Shown: positions 7,502 through 16,131, counted from the first letter of the stretch. The stretch: 64,000 nucleotides of DNA from Oerskovia sp042887685 (GCF_042887685.1 NZ_JBHVOS010000002.1:124001-188000), one strand, 5' to 3'. Numbers and translations are program-made. The notes: generated by a model not told the origin, from the sequence alone.

Positions 7502-9193
7502 TCAGTTCCTGGTCACGGCTCGGACGTGCCGCGGTCTGGTGACCTCAGGGCCGCTGGACACACCCTCGGAGACGGACGAGGCCGCCTGCGCACCGCTGGG
7601 GAGAGGACCCCGCCCCTCCGGCTCGTCGTCACCGATGGCGACCGACTCGACTGCCGTCGGCACGAGCACGCGTGTGGCAAGGACGAGCACGGTGGTGAGC
7701 GCCACGGCGGAGATGACACAGAGCATCTCCGGCGAGACGAGCGCTCCGGGCCACCACCACTCGGCCGGCGTCAGACGGAACTTCTGCACGTCCACACCCG
7801 TCACGTAGCGGCGGAGGTTGAAGTAGATCGACACTGCGCCGGCGACCGAGATCGCCCCCACGACGACCCAGCGTTGCGGGGCGGTGAACGTCAGACCACG
7901 CGACCTGCTCGCGGCCGCGCTCTGAGCCTCGGTCACGAGGGTGGCCACGGCGACGGCGATGATCACCATCGGGAAGATGTACCGGGCCTGCAGCGCAGCG
8001 CCCGCGACCCAGGACGTCGCCGCGATGTACGTCGGGACGGCGAGGAGCGCTCCGACCGCCACGAACAGGGCGACCAGTCGACGACGACCGAGATGCGCGA
8101 TGCCGACGAACACGACCCCCGCGCAAGCGGTACCCACAAGGACCCAGACGATGGTCGGCATCGTCGTGTCGCCCCATCCCAGGGCGAACCACCCCAGCGA
8201 GCCCGGGATGTACTGGAAGACCTCGAGGAAGATCTGCATGACCGTCCACCCACCGGTCCTCCCCTCCTGGGGGGCCTGGACCGCCGAGCTGCCCACCGAC
8301 AGGAAGACCCTGAGCGCCACCACGAGCATCACGGCGGGAAGCACCAGCCGCAGCAGGTTGCGCCAGGTCGGCCGGAGCGAGCGCAGTCCCAGCAGCGTGG
8401 CGACGACCACGGCGAGCCCGGCGTACACGCTCCCGTCGGCACGCGACCCCACACCCATCGCGAAAGCGATCACCGCGGTCGGGGCAAGGACCGCGATCAC
8501 GGTCCTCGAGCGCGCGTTCACGACGCCGTACAGCGCGAAGAACAGTGTCACCGCCGAGCCGATCGTCCAGCCGCTCGGGTTGATCGACGGGATGAGGAAT
8601 GCGCCCAGGGGAACCAGCGTGACGGCGCTGGTCGCCACCAGCGCTCGCCGTGCACGCGTCGAGGAGAAGGCGTAGATCACGCCGACGAGCGCGGTGAAGA
8701 TCGCGGCGTTCACCACGCGCATCACGAGGATGCTGCGCTGGACGTCGGGACCCACGAACTGGCTCATCACCGCGTAGAACAGGCCCGGGTACTCTCCTGC
8801 GCGTTCGCCGAAGTTACCCACGGTGGTCACCTGGTAGCGCTCCGCGCCCACCATCTCCACCTCAGGCTGGCACGTCGCCGCGACCTTCGCGTCGAACGCG
8901 TAGCAGACACCGATCGGCAGCGCCTCCGGCACCGCGTAGACGGTCTCGTCGGCGTTCGTCAGGCAGGCTCCGTCACGCTCCCCCTCCGCGCACCAGATGC
9001 TCGCCATGTGGAAGTTCTCGTCAGGGGTCGCGCCCAGCGGGGACGCGAAGGCCCACGTCGCCAGAAAAGCGAACAACGCCAGGAGCATCACCGCGGCGCG
9101 CGCCGTCCCGCGCGAGAGCCTCGCTGCGCGCCGACCCGTCGCGGGCCCCGGCCGCCTCTCCCTCTCGGCGGTCACCCGCTCCTCAGTCGCCAT
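7502..9193 (-). CDS. DUF2142 polytopic membrane protein, possible GT-C glycosyltransferase
   Basis: This 563-residue protein has about 11-12 hydrophobic segments. The first one precedes the family motif GATPDENFH (residues about 52-60), which carries paired acidic residues facing the cell exterior. DUF2142 proteins resemble GT-C enzymes that use polyprenyl-phosphate sugars outside the membrane; this role is inferred from fold and neighbours. The ATG at 9193 is chosen for its GGGGGA ribosome site; it overlaps the DUF2304 gene by 11 bases. The GtrB-like transferase two genes upstream could supply its donor. A second DUF2142 protein lies at 27961-29550. Confidence 0.8.
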   Translation of the reverse strand: MATEERVTAERERRPGPATGRRAARLSRGTARAAVMLLALFAFLATWAFASPLGATPDENFHMASIWCAEGERDGACLTNADETVYAVPEALPIGVCYAFDAKVAATCQPEVEMVGAERYQVTTVGNFGERAGEYPGLFYAVMSQFVGPDVQRSILVMRVVNAAIFTALVGVIYAFSSTRARRALVATSAVTLVPLGAFLIPSINPSGWTIGSAVTLFFALYGVVNARSRTVIAVLAPTAVIAFAMGVGSRADGSVYAGLAVVVATLLGLRSLRPTWRNLLRLVLPAVMLVVALRVFLSVGSSAVQAPQEGRTGGWTVMQIFLEVFQYIPGSLGWFALGWGDTTMPTIVWVLVGTACAGVVFVGIAHLGRRRLVALFVAVGALLAVPTYIAATSWVAGAALQARYIFPMVIIAVAVATLVTEAQSAAASRSRGLTFTAPQRWVVVGAISVAGAVSIYFNLRRYVTGVDVQKFRLTPAEWWWPGALVSPEMLCVISAVALTTVLVLATRVLVPTAVESVAIGDDEPEGRGPLPSGAQAASSVSEGVSSGPEVTRPRHVRAVTRN

Positions 9194-9635
9194 CGTGTCC
9201 CCCTGCTTCCTCGCCCGCGGCGCCCTGCCGCACGTTCGCGTCCTCACCTCGCCCAGGCTCCTGCGGGGCCACTTCCTCCCCCGAGTCAGAGTGCTCCTGG
9301 GCGAGCCGTTCGACGTTCAGCCGCAGGAGCGCGATCTCCTCAGCGAGCGTGCGCGTCTTCTCCTCGTTCGCGGAGAGCTCCACGCTGAGCTGGATGCACA
9401 CACCGAGAAGGACAGCGATCGCCGCGGCGAACAGGAGGTTGCTCGCGGTGGCCACACCCACGAGGGACGCCAACCAGGTCACCGTCTCAGGGAAGGCACC
9501 GACGACGCAGATCAGGACGGCGAGCAGCAGCCAGGCGGCGGCGTACTTCTCCTTGATCCGTCGCGTGCGCAGGAGCATGAGCAGCACGACCACGACCACG
9601 ACACAGGTCGCGAGGGCCAGCAGGTAGAGCTTCAT
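9183..9635 (-). CDS. DUF2304 small membrane protein
   Basis: This 150-residue protein has three hydrophobic segments (about 3-22, 33-50 and 62-82), the basic RRIKEKYAAAW connector between the first two that marks DUF2304, and a charged C-terminal tail with a short coiled-coil stretch (ANEEKTRTLAEEIALLRLNVERLAQ). DUF2304 genes commonly follow polyprenyl-phosphate-sugar synthases. The ATG overlaps the stop of that gene by 4 bases (ATGA), so translation is probably coupled. The function is unknown; a membrane partner or anchor for the GT2 enzyme is the likely inference. Confidence 0.85.
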   Translation of the reverse strand: MKLYLLALATCVVVVVVLLMLLRTRRIKEKYAAAWLLLAVLICVVGAFPETVTWLASLVGVATASNLLFAAAIAVLLGVCIQLSVELSANEEKTRTLAEEIALLRLNVERLAQEHSDSGEEVAPQEPGRGEDANVRQGAAGEEAGGHDGD

Positions 9636-10372
9636 GGGTTGTCCGCCGGGATGGTGACCGGGCGCGTGAGCGCGATGAGCAGTGCGAGGATCGCCCGAGC
9701 GAGGAAGACCGCAGCCTTGACGGGGTTGTGCGAGGGCGTGCCCCCTGCACGCGGGCGCATCGAGACCCCGACCTGGCGCACCTTCAGACCCGACCTCGCC
9801 GAGATGACGAGCGACTCGATGGTGTCCCCGAGATACTCGGCGGGGTACTCCCTGGAGAAGAGCTCGATCGCACGCCGGTTCGAGGCCTTGAAGCCCGAGG
9901 TCGTGTCGGTCAACCGGGTGTGCGCGACGCGCGAGATGGTGACCGACAGGACCCGCATCGCCCAGCGTCGCGGTCCACGCACCGCGTACGCCCCCTCGCC
10001 GGCGAAACGAGCTCCGATCACGACGTCTGCCCGTTCCTCGTCCATGACCCGCAGCAGAGATGCCACCTGAGCGGGGTCGTGCTGCCCGTCGGCATCGAGC
10101 TGGACAGCGACGTCGTAGCCCTCGCGCTGCGCGAACTTGTACCCCGCGCGCATCGCGCCGCCCACGCCGAGGTTGACCGGCAGGTCGAGCACCATGACCC
10201 GTCCCCGCCGCGCCACCGCGCTCGTACGGTCGGTCGAGCCGTCGTTGACTACCAGCACGTCGGCGTCCGGCAGAGTGGCCAGCACGTCGTCCAGGACCCC
10301 GGGCAACGCCTCCTGCTCGTTCCACGCAGGCAGGACCACCAAGGTCCTTCGCGGGTTGACCTCAGGCACCAC
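9632..10372 (-). CDS. GtrB/DPM1-like family 2 glycosyltransferase
   Basis: This 246-residue GT2 enzyme has the polyprenyl-phosphate hexose synthase pattern: VVLPAWNEQEALPGVLDDV, VVNDGSTDRTSAVAR, and QLDADGQHDP with the metal-binding DxD (near residues 92-94). DTTSGFKASNRRAI follows, as in bacterial DPM1 and GtrB proteins. It probably moves a sugar from a nucleotide to undecaprenyl or decaprenyl phosphate at the inner membrane face. It lacks the two C-terminal membrane segments of GtrB; the coupled DUF2304 protein may replace them. GTG start at 10372 with GGAAGG 6 bases upstream. Confidence 0.88.
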   Translation of the reverse strand: MVPEVNPRRTLVVLPAWNEQEALPGVLDDVLATLPDADVLVVNDGSTDRTSAVARRGRVMVLDLPVNLGVGGAMRAGYKFAQREGYDVAVQLDADGQHDPAQVASLLRVMDEERADVVIGARFAGEGAYAVRGPRRWAMRVLSVTISRVAHTRLTDTTSGFKASNRRAIELFSREYPAEYLGDTIESLVISARSGLKVRQVGVSMRPRAGGTPSHNPVKAAVFLARAILALLIALTRPVTIPADNP

Positions 10373-10408
10373 GTACTACCTTCCAACGGGGGTGGAAAAC
10401 CGACACGA

Positions 10409-11503
10409 TCAGACACCCAGGCGTTCGATGGTGTCGACGACGACGGCGCTCGGTCGTGCCTCGTCGCTCAGGTCCTGAGCACGGAAACTGTCAGCGTCGT
10501 TCAGGAAAGAGACAAGGCGGTCGATATCCATCTCGGTCAGCACGACATTCTTGCCAAGTCCCTGGTGTCGCTCGGTCTTGACCCGGTGCACTGCACAAGG
10601 AATGCCGAGGTGGGCGCACTCCTCCTGCACGCCACCCGAATCGGTCACGACGAATCGAGCAGCCGACAGGACCGGGAGGAAATGAACATACCGAAGCTTG
10701 TCCATGATGACGAAGCGCTCGTCGAACATGGACAGCAGGTCGTACTCGACGAGCCGGGCCTTCTCGGACTCCCCGGCAAAGTACACGATCGGTGTTCGAG
10801 CTGACGCGTCCTTGAGAGCGGCAAGTGCTGCCGCGTAGAGCTGCTTGTCACGAACCAGCTCGAAACGGTGGAGCGTCGCGATGGCGTATCCGTCCGGCAG
10901 GTTGATGTCGAGTCCGTGAGATCCCTGCTCGAGCGCTCGACGCACCGAATCGATCACCGTGTTCCCTCCGGTCGCGACAACACCGTCGCGGCCTCTGAGG
11001 TTCTTCACCTCGACGTCCCCCGGCGCAAAGTGCAGGTGGGCAAGGCTCGCGGTGAGCTTGCGATTGATCTCCTCGGGAAACGGGTGCATGAGGTGCCCGC
11101 TGCGAAGCCCGGCTTCGATGTGGCCGACCTTGGCCCCGAGGGCGCGGCCGATGATCGCGCCGAACAAGGTCGTGAAGGTGTCTCCGTGCACCAGCACGAT
11201 CGGGGTGCCCCCGTCAGAGCGAATGCGCCTCCTCAGCTCCGAACGCCGAGTGACCAACGTACGGAAGAGGCGGAAGATCCAACCGGGGACCTGCCCGGTC
11301 CGGGCGAGATTCTCGGCCCCCTCCTGCGGGACCAACCAGAGCGCAGGGGCAGGAAGCGCCAGATCGTCGAGAATGCCGCGGAGCTCGTTGACGTGCTGAC
11401 CGGTGTACCAGATCTCGGGGGACCGTCCGCGGAAGATCAGCTCGTGGTAGACAGGTGCGATCTTGATGAGTTCAGCGGTGGTGCCGACGATGAAGACGAT
11501 CAA
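10409..11503 (-). CDS. UDP-GlcNAc 2-epimerase-like enzyme with altered substrate motifs
   Basis: This 364-residue protein matches the non-hydrolysing UDP-GlcNAc 2-epimerase fold. Conserved parts are VHGDTFTT, GHIEAGLRS, FPEEINRKL, GGNTVIDSV and VTDSGGVQEE. Three signature sites differ: the usual GTRPE is GTTAE, HRRE is HRFE, and TERPE is TERHQ. The arginines lost at the first two sites normally contact the nucleotide, so the substrate may differ. The TTG at 11503 is preferred over an upstream ATG at 11536: it gives the family opening MIVFIVGTTAE, has GAGGGGA 7 bases upstream, and the ATG lies inside the -10 element. Base composition is near 50% GC in places, well below its neighbours. First gene of the five-gene operon. 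Confidence 0.82.
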   Translation of the reverse strand: MIVFIVGTTAELIKIAPVYHELIFRGRSPEIWYTGQHVNELRGILDDLALPAPALWLVPQEGAENLARTGQVPGWIFRLFRTLVTRRSELRRRIRSDGGTPIVLVHGDTFTTLFGAIIGRALGAKVGHIEAGLRSGHLMHPFPEEINRKLTASLAHLHFAPGDVEVKNLRGRDGVVATGGNTVIDSVRRALEQGSHGLDINLPDGYAIATLHRFELVRDKQLYAAALAALKDASARTPIVYFAGESEKARLVEYDLLSMFDERFVIMDKLRYVHFLPVLSAARFVVTDSGGVQEECAHLGIPCAVHRVKTERHQGLGKNVVLTEMDIDRLVSFLNDADSFRAQDLSDEARPSAVVVDTIERLGV

Positions 11504-11531
11504 CAGGACTTCCCCTCGTGTTTTGGACGCA

Positions 11532-11537
11532 AGCATA
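11532..11537 (-). promoter_or_regulatory. -10 hexamer TATGCT of the epimerase-led operon
   Basis: Reading the minus strand, TATGCT would start transcription near 11525. That leaves about 22 leader bases containing the ribosome site at 11511-11517. It overlaps the apparent ATG at 11536 and so argues against that start. Confidence 0.55.
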
Positions 11538-11609
11538 CCCTCCCGCGGCCTGCCCCCCGCCCAGCTCGAGCACGCGTGGGAGCACGGTCATAGGCCGTTC
11601 TGGAGCCGC

Positions 11610-11615
11610 TACGCT
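11610..11615 (+). promoter_or_regulatory. -10 hexamer TACGCT for a leaderless glycosyltransferase
   Basis: TACGCT ends 7 bases before the GTG at 11623. It is divergent from the promoter at 11532, with about 70 bases between the two. Confidence 0.5.
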
Positions 11616-11622
11616 TGAGAAC

Positions 11623-12690
11623 GTGACGACTCCTGCACCAGCGGCGGCCTCGTGGCCCTCTGTATCAACCTTCCCACCCACCGCCCTGAGCGTCGTGATC
11701 CCCGTGTACAACGAGGAGACGTGGATCGGTCGCTCGCTTGCCGCAGTCCTCGACGCCGGCGACCGTGCTGGGTTGCAGATCGAGGCAGTCGTCGTCAACG
11801 ACGGGTCCACGGACTCCACCGCCAAGGTCGTGCAGGAGATCGCCATGAGCGATCCACGCGTCCGCCTGGTCAGCCAGGCGAACGCCGGACGGATGGCAGC
11901 CCGCCTGACGGGCGCGGGAGCTGCGCACCACCCGTGGATGCTCCTGCTGGACGCTCGGGTCATCGTCGAGCCCGACGCCCTGCGCTGGCTCGTCGAGCAT
12001 GCTCCCACCGAGGCGCGGGTGTGGTGCGGCCACGTGGAGGTCGAGACACGCGGCAACCTCCCTGCCGCGTTCTGGGACGCCCTGACCCGCATCGGCTGGC
12101 GCACCTACCTCCGATCGCCCCGCATGGTCTCGTTCGGTGCCGACGACTTCGACCTGTACCCGAAGGGGACGACCGCACTCCTCATCGAGCGGGACTACTT
12201 CACGCACCTCGCCGAGTCCTTCGAGTCCCTCTACGACGTCCAGCACCTGGCCAGCGACGACACCCGCCTCCTGCGCCGGGCAGCGTCAGAGCGTCGCATC
12301 TGGCTCTCCCCCGACTTCTCGTTCACCTACCACGGCAAGAGCGGGATCCGCGGCTTCCGCCGTCAGGCCTACTTCCGTGGCACGACCTTCGTCGACAGCT
12401 ACCTCGGCCAGTCCAGGCCGCTCACCATCGCACTCCTGGGTGCCACCGGCGTCGGCTTCGCCCTCGCGGTGACGGCCATCGTCAAGCCCGCCATCGGCCT
12501 GCCAGCCCTCGCGCTGGCGTGGGCCGCGGTGCCTGCAGCCGTGGCCGCCTCCGGTGGACGCCCCCGGCACGTGCTCGCCGCCGCCGTCATGACCCCACCC
12601 TTCGTCGCGCTGTTCGGCGCGGGTGTCCTGCGCGGCTACGGGCTGGCGGCCCGTGCAGCCCTGCGCACGCGCTCCTCTCGCACCTCGTGA
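11623..12690 (+). CDS. Family 2 glycosyltransferase with C-terminal membrane segments
   Basis: This 355-residue protein has a GT2 domain opening with ALSVVIPVYNEETWIGRSL and VVVNDGSTDSTAKVV, and the acidic site appears as LLLDARVIV. The later half includes a SDDTRLLRRA segment at the acceptor site. Three hydrophobic helices lie near residues 267-285, 290-305 and 320-340, placing it at the membrane. It probably extends a lipid-linked surface glycan. The start is the GTG at 11623, supported by the TACGCT hexamer. The stop overlaps the flippase start (GTGA), so the two are coupled and probably act on the same intermediate. Confidence 0.85.
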   Translation: MTTPAPAAASWPSVSTFPPTALSVVIPVYNEETWIGRSLAAVLDAGDRAGLQIEAVVVNDGSTDSTAKVVQEIAMSDPRVRLVSQANAGRMAARLTGAGAAHHPWMLLLDARVIVEPDALRWLVEHAPTEARVWCGHVEVETRGNLPAAFWDALTRIGWRTYLRSPRMVSFGADDFDLYPKGTTALLIERDYFTHLAESFESLYDVQHLASDDTRLLRRAASERRIWLSPDFSFTYHGKSGIRGFRRQAYFRGTTFVDSYLGQSRPLTIALLGATGVGFALAVTAIVKPAIGLPALALAWAAVPAAVAASGGRPRHVLAAAVMTPPFVALFGAGVLRGYGLAARAALRTRSSRTS

Positions 12691-13970
12691 GCCTGCTGCA
12701 GCGCGCCCGCACCTCGGGCATCCTCGGTGTCGGTTCGGCCGTCGCCGTCTCCAGCGTCGCGGGGTACCTGCTGCTCGCGGTCGTCGGGCGCACCCTGACC
12801 ACGTCGGAGTTCGCGCTCTTCATGTCCTTCTGGGGGCTGCTCTTCGGGCTGGCGAGCTCGATGTCGATGGTCGAGCAGGAGGCCGCTCGACAGTCGGCCG
12901 GTGGGGAGAAGGACCACTCAGCCCCGATCCTGCGCGTCGCTCTCGCGGCGGGAGCCATCGCCACGACGGTCGCGGCGCTGACCCTCCTCCCGGCGATCTC
13001 CACCCGCCTCTACGGCCACGCCGAGAGCGGCATGGGAGTGCTCGTGGTCATCGCGACGCTCGGCTTCGCCGCGCAGTTCATGGTGCGCGGGCTGCTGATC
13101 GGCTCCGACGACATCCGCGGCTACGCCGGCCTGGTCATCGCCGAACCCATGTCCCGGCTGGTCCTCCTGGCCGTCGTCTGGCTCACCGTGGGAGTCACGC
13201 TGGGCTCCGCCGCCGCCGCCGTCGCCGTCGGTGCGTTCGCGTGGGTCGGTTGGATGCGTCCTGCTCGTCGGCTGCTGCGCCGGTCCCAGGTCCGGGCGGG
13301 GTTCGGTATCCGGTCCTGGCTCGACCCGCTGCGGCGTGCAGGATCGCTCATGCTCGGGGCGGCTCTGACCGCGGCGCTGATCACCGGGTACACCACGATG
13401 GTCACAGCCTTCTCCGGTGGGACGCCCGGCGCAGCGGGCGGCGCGGTCTTCGCAGCGCTCACCGTCTCCCGTCTGCCGCTCCTCTTCGTCGCCCCGCTCC
13501 AGGCCCTCGCGGTACCGACGATCCTGCGCTGGCAGCAGGACGGCTCGAACACCGTCAAGGACGCGCACCGCCTCCTCGTGCTGGCAGCGACGGGCACACT
13601 GATCATCGGCCTCGTCGGTGGCGTCGTCGCATGGTTCATCGGCCCCTGGGCCGTCCAGATCGCGCTCGGCGAGAAGTACGTCGTCAGTCCCGCGACGATC
13701 GCCGTCCTGGTCTTCTCCGCGTGCTTCCTCGGCCTCCTGCAGCTCGCCTCGGCTGCACTCATCGCCTTCGGCAGCTACCGCTGGATGGCGATCGTCTGGG
13801 CCACCGCGACGGGCACGACCGCGCTGTGGCTCCTCCTCAACCCGTTCGGCATCGTCCAGTCCACCGTCGTCGGCGCGCTGGTCGGTCCGCTCGTCGGAGT
13901 CTGCGTCGCCCTGGTGGTCCTGTGGCGGATGGTCGGACGGCACGTGAGCTCCGTCGCGCACCACGCCTGA
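12687..13970 (+). CDS. Wzx-type polysaccharide flippase (MOP superfamily)
   Basis: This 427-residue protein has roughly 12 hydrophobic segments evenly spread over its length and a short basic N-terminus (LLQRARTSGIL), the pattern of O-antigen/teichoic-acid translocases of the MATE/MOP superfamily. It would flip a polyprenyl-pyrophosphate oligosaccharide made by the adjacent glycosyltransferases. It starts with a GTG inside the preceding gene's stop (GTGA), so translation is coupled. The locus also has a Wzm/Wzt exporter, so two export routes may coexist. The assignment rests on topology and context; no single catalytic motif exists for this family. Confidence 0.8.
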   Translation: MSLLQRARTSGILGVGSAVAVSSVAGYLLLAVVGRTLTTSEFALFMSFWGLLFGLASSMSMVEQEAARQSAGGEKDHSAPILRVALAAGAIATTVAALTLLPAISTRLYGHAESGMGVLVVIATLGFAAQFMVRGLLIGSDDIRGYAGLVIAEPMSRLVLLAVVWLTVGVTLGSAAAAVAVGAFAWVGWMRPARRLLRRSQVRAGFGIRSWLDPLRRAGSLMLGAALTAALITGYTTMVTAFSGGTPGAAGGAVFAALTVSRLPLLFVAPLQALAVPTILRWQQDGSNTVKDAHRLLVLAATGTLIIGLVGGVVAWFIGPWAVQIALGEKYVVSPATIAVLVFSACFLGLLQLASAALIAFGSYRWMAIVWATATGTTALWLLLNPFGIVQSTVVGALVGPLVGVCVALVVLWRMVGRHVSSVAHHA

Positions 13971-14063
13971 CCTGCTGACGAACCGGCCCGTCCCGACGGC
14001 TCCCGGTGAGCGGTTCCGCGAGCACCATGGCAGACGGAGGTCGAGCCCGTTCCCCGCATGCGG

Positions 14064-14069
14064 CAGAAT
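14064..14069 (+). promoter_or_regulatory. -10 hexamer CAGAAT for the leaderless epimerase
   Basis: CAGAAT ends 6 bases before the GTG at 14076. No ribosome site is present. Confidence 0.45.
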
Positions 14070-14075
14070 GACTGC

Positions 14076-14927
14076 GTGACTCGGATTCTTGTGACAGGAG
14101 CGAACGGCTACATCGGTGCCCACGTGGTCGAGGCCCTGCTTCGTGCGGGCGCCACGGTGCTGGCAGCGGACCGCTCGCCCGATGCCGCCACGCGGTACCC
14201 CGAGGGTGTGATCGCGGTGCAGGGCGACATCTTCGCGGACCCTGAAGGGCTCTTCGAACGGGCGGGCCACGTCGACACGGTCGTGCATCTGGCCTGGGAG
14301 AAGGGGTTCGTCCACAACGACCCGGTGCACATCCAGCGCCTCCCGGACCACCTGCGGTTCTTCGAGGCGGCGATCGCCGCCGGGGTGCCGCAGCTGGTGG
14401 CCCTCGGGACGATGCACGAGGTCGGCTACCACGAAGGCCCCATCGACGAGTCGACGCCGACGAACCCTCGTTCGCTGTACGGCATCGCCAAGGACGCCCT
14501 GCGGCGCAGCCTGGGCGTCGTGGCGGACGGCAAGGACGTCACGGTGCAGTGGCTGCGCTGCTACTACATCCACGGGGACGACGAGCGCGGGAACTCGATC
14601 TTCGGCAAGATCGCGACCGCTGCCCGTGCCGGACAGCGCGAGTTCCCGTTCACCAGCGGAAGGAACCGGTACGACTTCATCGAGGTCGGCGAGCTCGGCG
14701 AGCAGATCGCCGCGGTCGCCCTGCAGACGCAGGTCACGGGGATCATCAACTGCTGCACCGGGGAGCCCGTGTCCCTCGCGGAAGAGGTCGAGGCGTACAT
14801 CGCGCGGCACGGCTACGACATCTCGCTGGCCTACGGGGCCTTCCCCGATCGCGCCTACGACTCCCCCGGTGTCTGGGGCGACGCGACCAAGATCCGTCAG
14901 GTCCTCGAGAACGCGACCTCGGACTGA
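14076..14927 (+). CDS. NAD-dependent sugar epimerase/dehydratase (extended SDR)
   Basis: This 283-residue extended short-chain dehydrogenase has the NAD-binding GANGYIGAHV motif at residues 7-16, an acidic residue after the second strand (AADRS), and a YGIAKDAL active-site YxxxK near 136-140. Enzymes of this shape act on nucleotide sugars as 4-epimerases, reductases or dehydratases; the sequence does not fix which. The GTG start follows CAGAAT by 6 bases. The gene converges on the methyltransferase with a strong hairpin between them. It may supply a second deoxysugar, but no pathway partner besides the rml genes is nearby. Confidence 0.82.
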   Translation: MTRILVTGANGYIGAHVVEALLRAGATVLAADRSPDAATRYPEGVIAVQGDIFADPEGLFERAGHVDTVVHLAWEKGFVHNDPVHIQRLPDHLRFFEAAIAAGVPQLVALGTMHEVGYHEGPIDESTPTNPRSLYGIAKDALRRSLGVVADGKDVTVQWLRCYYIHGDDERGNSIFGKIATAARAGQREFPFTSGRNRYDFIEVGELGEQIAAVALQTQVTGIINCCTGEPVSLAEEVEAYIARHGYDISLAYGAFPDRAYDSPGVWGDATKIRQVLENATSD

Positions 14928-14937
14928 CGAGGTCGTC

Positions 14938-14977
14938 GCGTCCCGTGCCGCGGGCGAGACCGCGCGGCACGGGACGC
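14938..14977. terminator. Bidirectional hairpin
   Basis: A perfect 15-base stem, 14938-14952 with 14963-14977, around a 10-base loop lies between the convergent epimerase and methyltransferase genes. Confidence 0.8.
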
Positions 14978-14983
14978 CGCTGA

Positions 14984-15952
14984 TCAGCTCGGTCCGCGGT
15001 GCCCTCCGAGCACCCGCCTCACGGCCCGCACGGGCGCCACCGCGACGTTTCCGACGCGCCACGCGGCGGACGATCGGAGCTTGCGCTCGGCCTCGCCCGC
15101 GGTGGCCTCGTGGTACGCGATGATGTCCTTCGCGAGGCGGAGCTCGTCCTCCCGATCGGCGATCCTCCGGCGCAGCTCGTCGACCTCTTCGCGCGCCGAG
15201 ACGAGCGTCGGGCTCTCCGGAGGAGTCACCACCGTCCCGGCAGGACGAGGTTCGATCACGGGCCTGCCCTCGCCCGGCACGGCACGGCGTGCGACCAGCA
15301 CGAACTGGTACCCGAGCGCGAGCGGCTGACCACGTACCCAGTCGGCGATGCCTGCAGGGAGCAGCGCGGGGTCGACGTCGACCTCGGTCGCCAGGGGGTC
15401 GGCCGTCGTCATCCACGCCGTGTCGATCACCAGGCCCGCCTCGAAGAGCAGGTCCTGCAGCGTCGCCCACGTGAAGAAGCGGACGTGGGTCTCGTCGAGC
15501 AGGCCGAGCGGGGTGTAGTTCCAGCGCCCCTGCAGCAGCCCGAGCCTCAGCGCCCCGTGCGCGGCGTTCGGGATCGAGACGACGACGGTCCCGTCGGTAT
15601 CGAGCACCGACAGCACGCCGGCGAGCACACGTGCCGGGTTCCGGGTGTGCTCGAGCACGTCGGCAAGGACGACGACGTCGAAGGCGCCCTCGCCGTACTC
15701 CGCCCGGTAGTCGAGCGCCTCCGCGTCGGCGACGACCACGGACGCGAGCCGGGCGCGCGCCTCCTGGGCTGCGACGGCATCGAGCTCCACCCCGTGGACC
15801 GTGCACTCCTTGCCCTGGAGCGCATCACCCAGGTATCCGGCGGCGCACCCGACGTCGAGCACCCTGCTTCGCGGCGGGATCAGACCGACGAGGATGTTGT
15901 GGCTCGTGTTGGTCTCCTGGGGGTCGAAATCGAACACGTACTTCGATGGCAT
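14984..15952 (-). CDS. Class I SAM-dependent methyltransferase with coiled-coil tail
   Basis: This 322-residue protein has a class I methyltransferase fold. Motif I is VLDVGCAAGYLGDAL (residues about 31-45), the acidic ribose-binding residue is in HGVELD, and DVVVLADVLEHTRNP (about 93-107) is the Methyltransf_11/23 motif. SIPNAAHGALRL follows. Residues about 235-280 are charged and helical (EEVDELRRRIADREDELRLAKDI), a likely coiled coil. The C-terminus is basic (RAVRRVLGG), similar to tails seen on glycan-chain methyltransferases. It may cap or modify a surface glycan; this is inferred from context. The ATG at 15952 has GAAGGAG 7 bases upstream, so an upstream in-frame start is rejected. Confidence 0.85.
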   Translation of the reverse strand: MPSKYVFDFDPQETNTSHNILVGLIPPRSRVLDVGCAAGYLGDALQGKECTVHGVELDAVAAQEARARLASVVVADAEALDYRAEYGEGAFDVVVLADVLEHTRNPARVLAGVLSVLDTDGTVVVSIPNAAHGALRLGLLQGRWNYTPLGLLDETHVRFFTWATLQDLLFEAGLVIDTAWMTTADPLATEVDVDPALLPAGIADWVRGQPLALGYQFVLVARRAVPGEGRPVIEPRPAGTVVTPPESPTLVSAREEVDELRRRIADREDELRLAKDIIAYHEATAGEAERKLRSSAAWRVGNVAVAPVRAVRRVLGGHRGPS

Positions 15953-16091
15953 GCGGTGGCTCCTTCGACGAGAGGACACGAAGCACGGCCGGTCGGGCGA
16001 CGGTCGCGCGATCGATTGCTGGCCAGCGTACTCACGTCCGGGCCCCGCACGTCACACACTCCGGGCGCACCCGGGGCTCCCAGGGGTTCGG

Positions 16092-16097
16092 TAGGCT
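16092..16097 (+). promoter_or_regulatory. -10 hexamer TAGGCT for rmlBD
   Basis: TAGGCT lies 34 bases before the rmlB ATG. The transcript has a short leader with AGGAGG at 16117-16122. Confidence 0.55.
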
Positions 16098-16131
16098 TGC
16101 AGGCCACACCACGTCCAGGAGGAACACCCCT

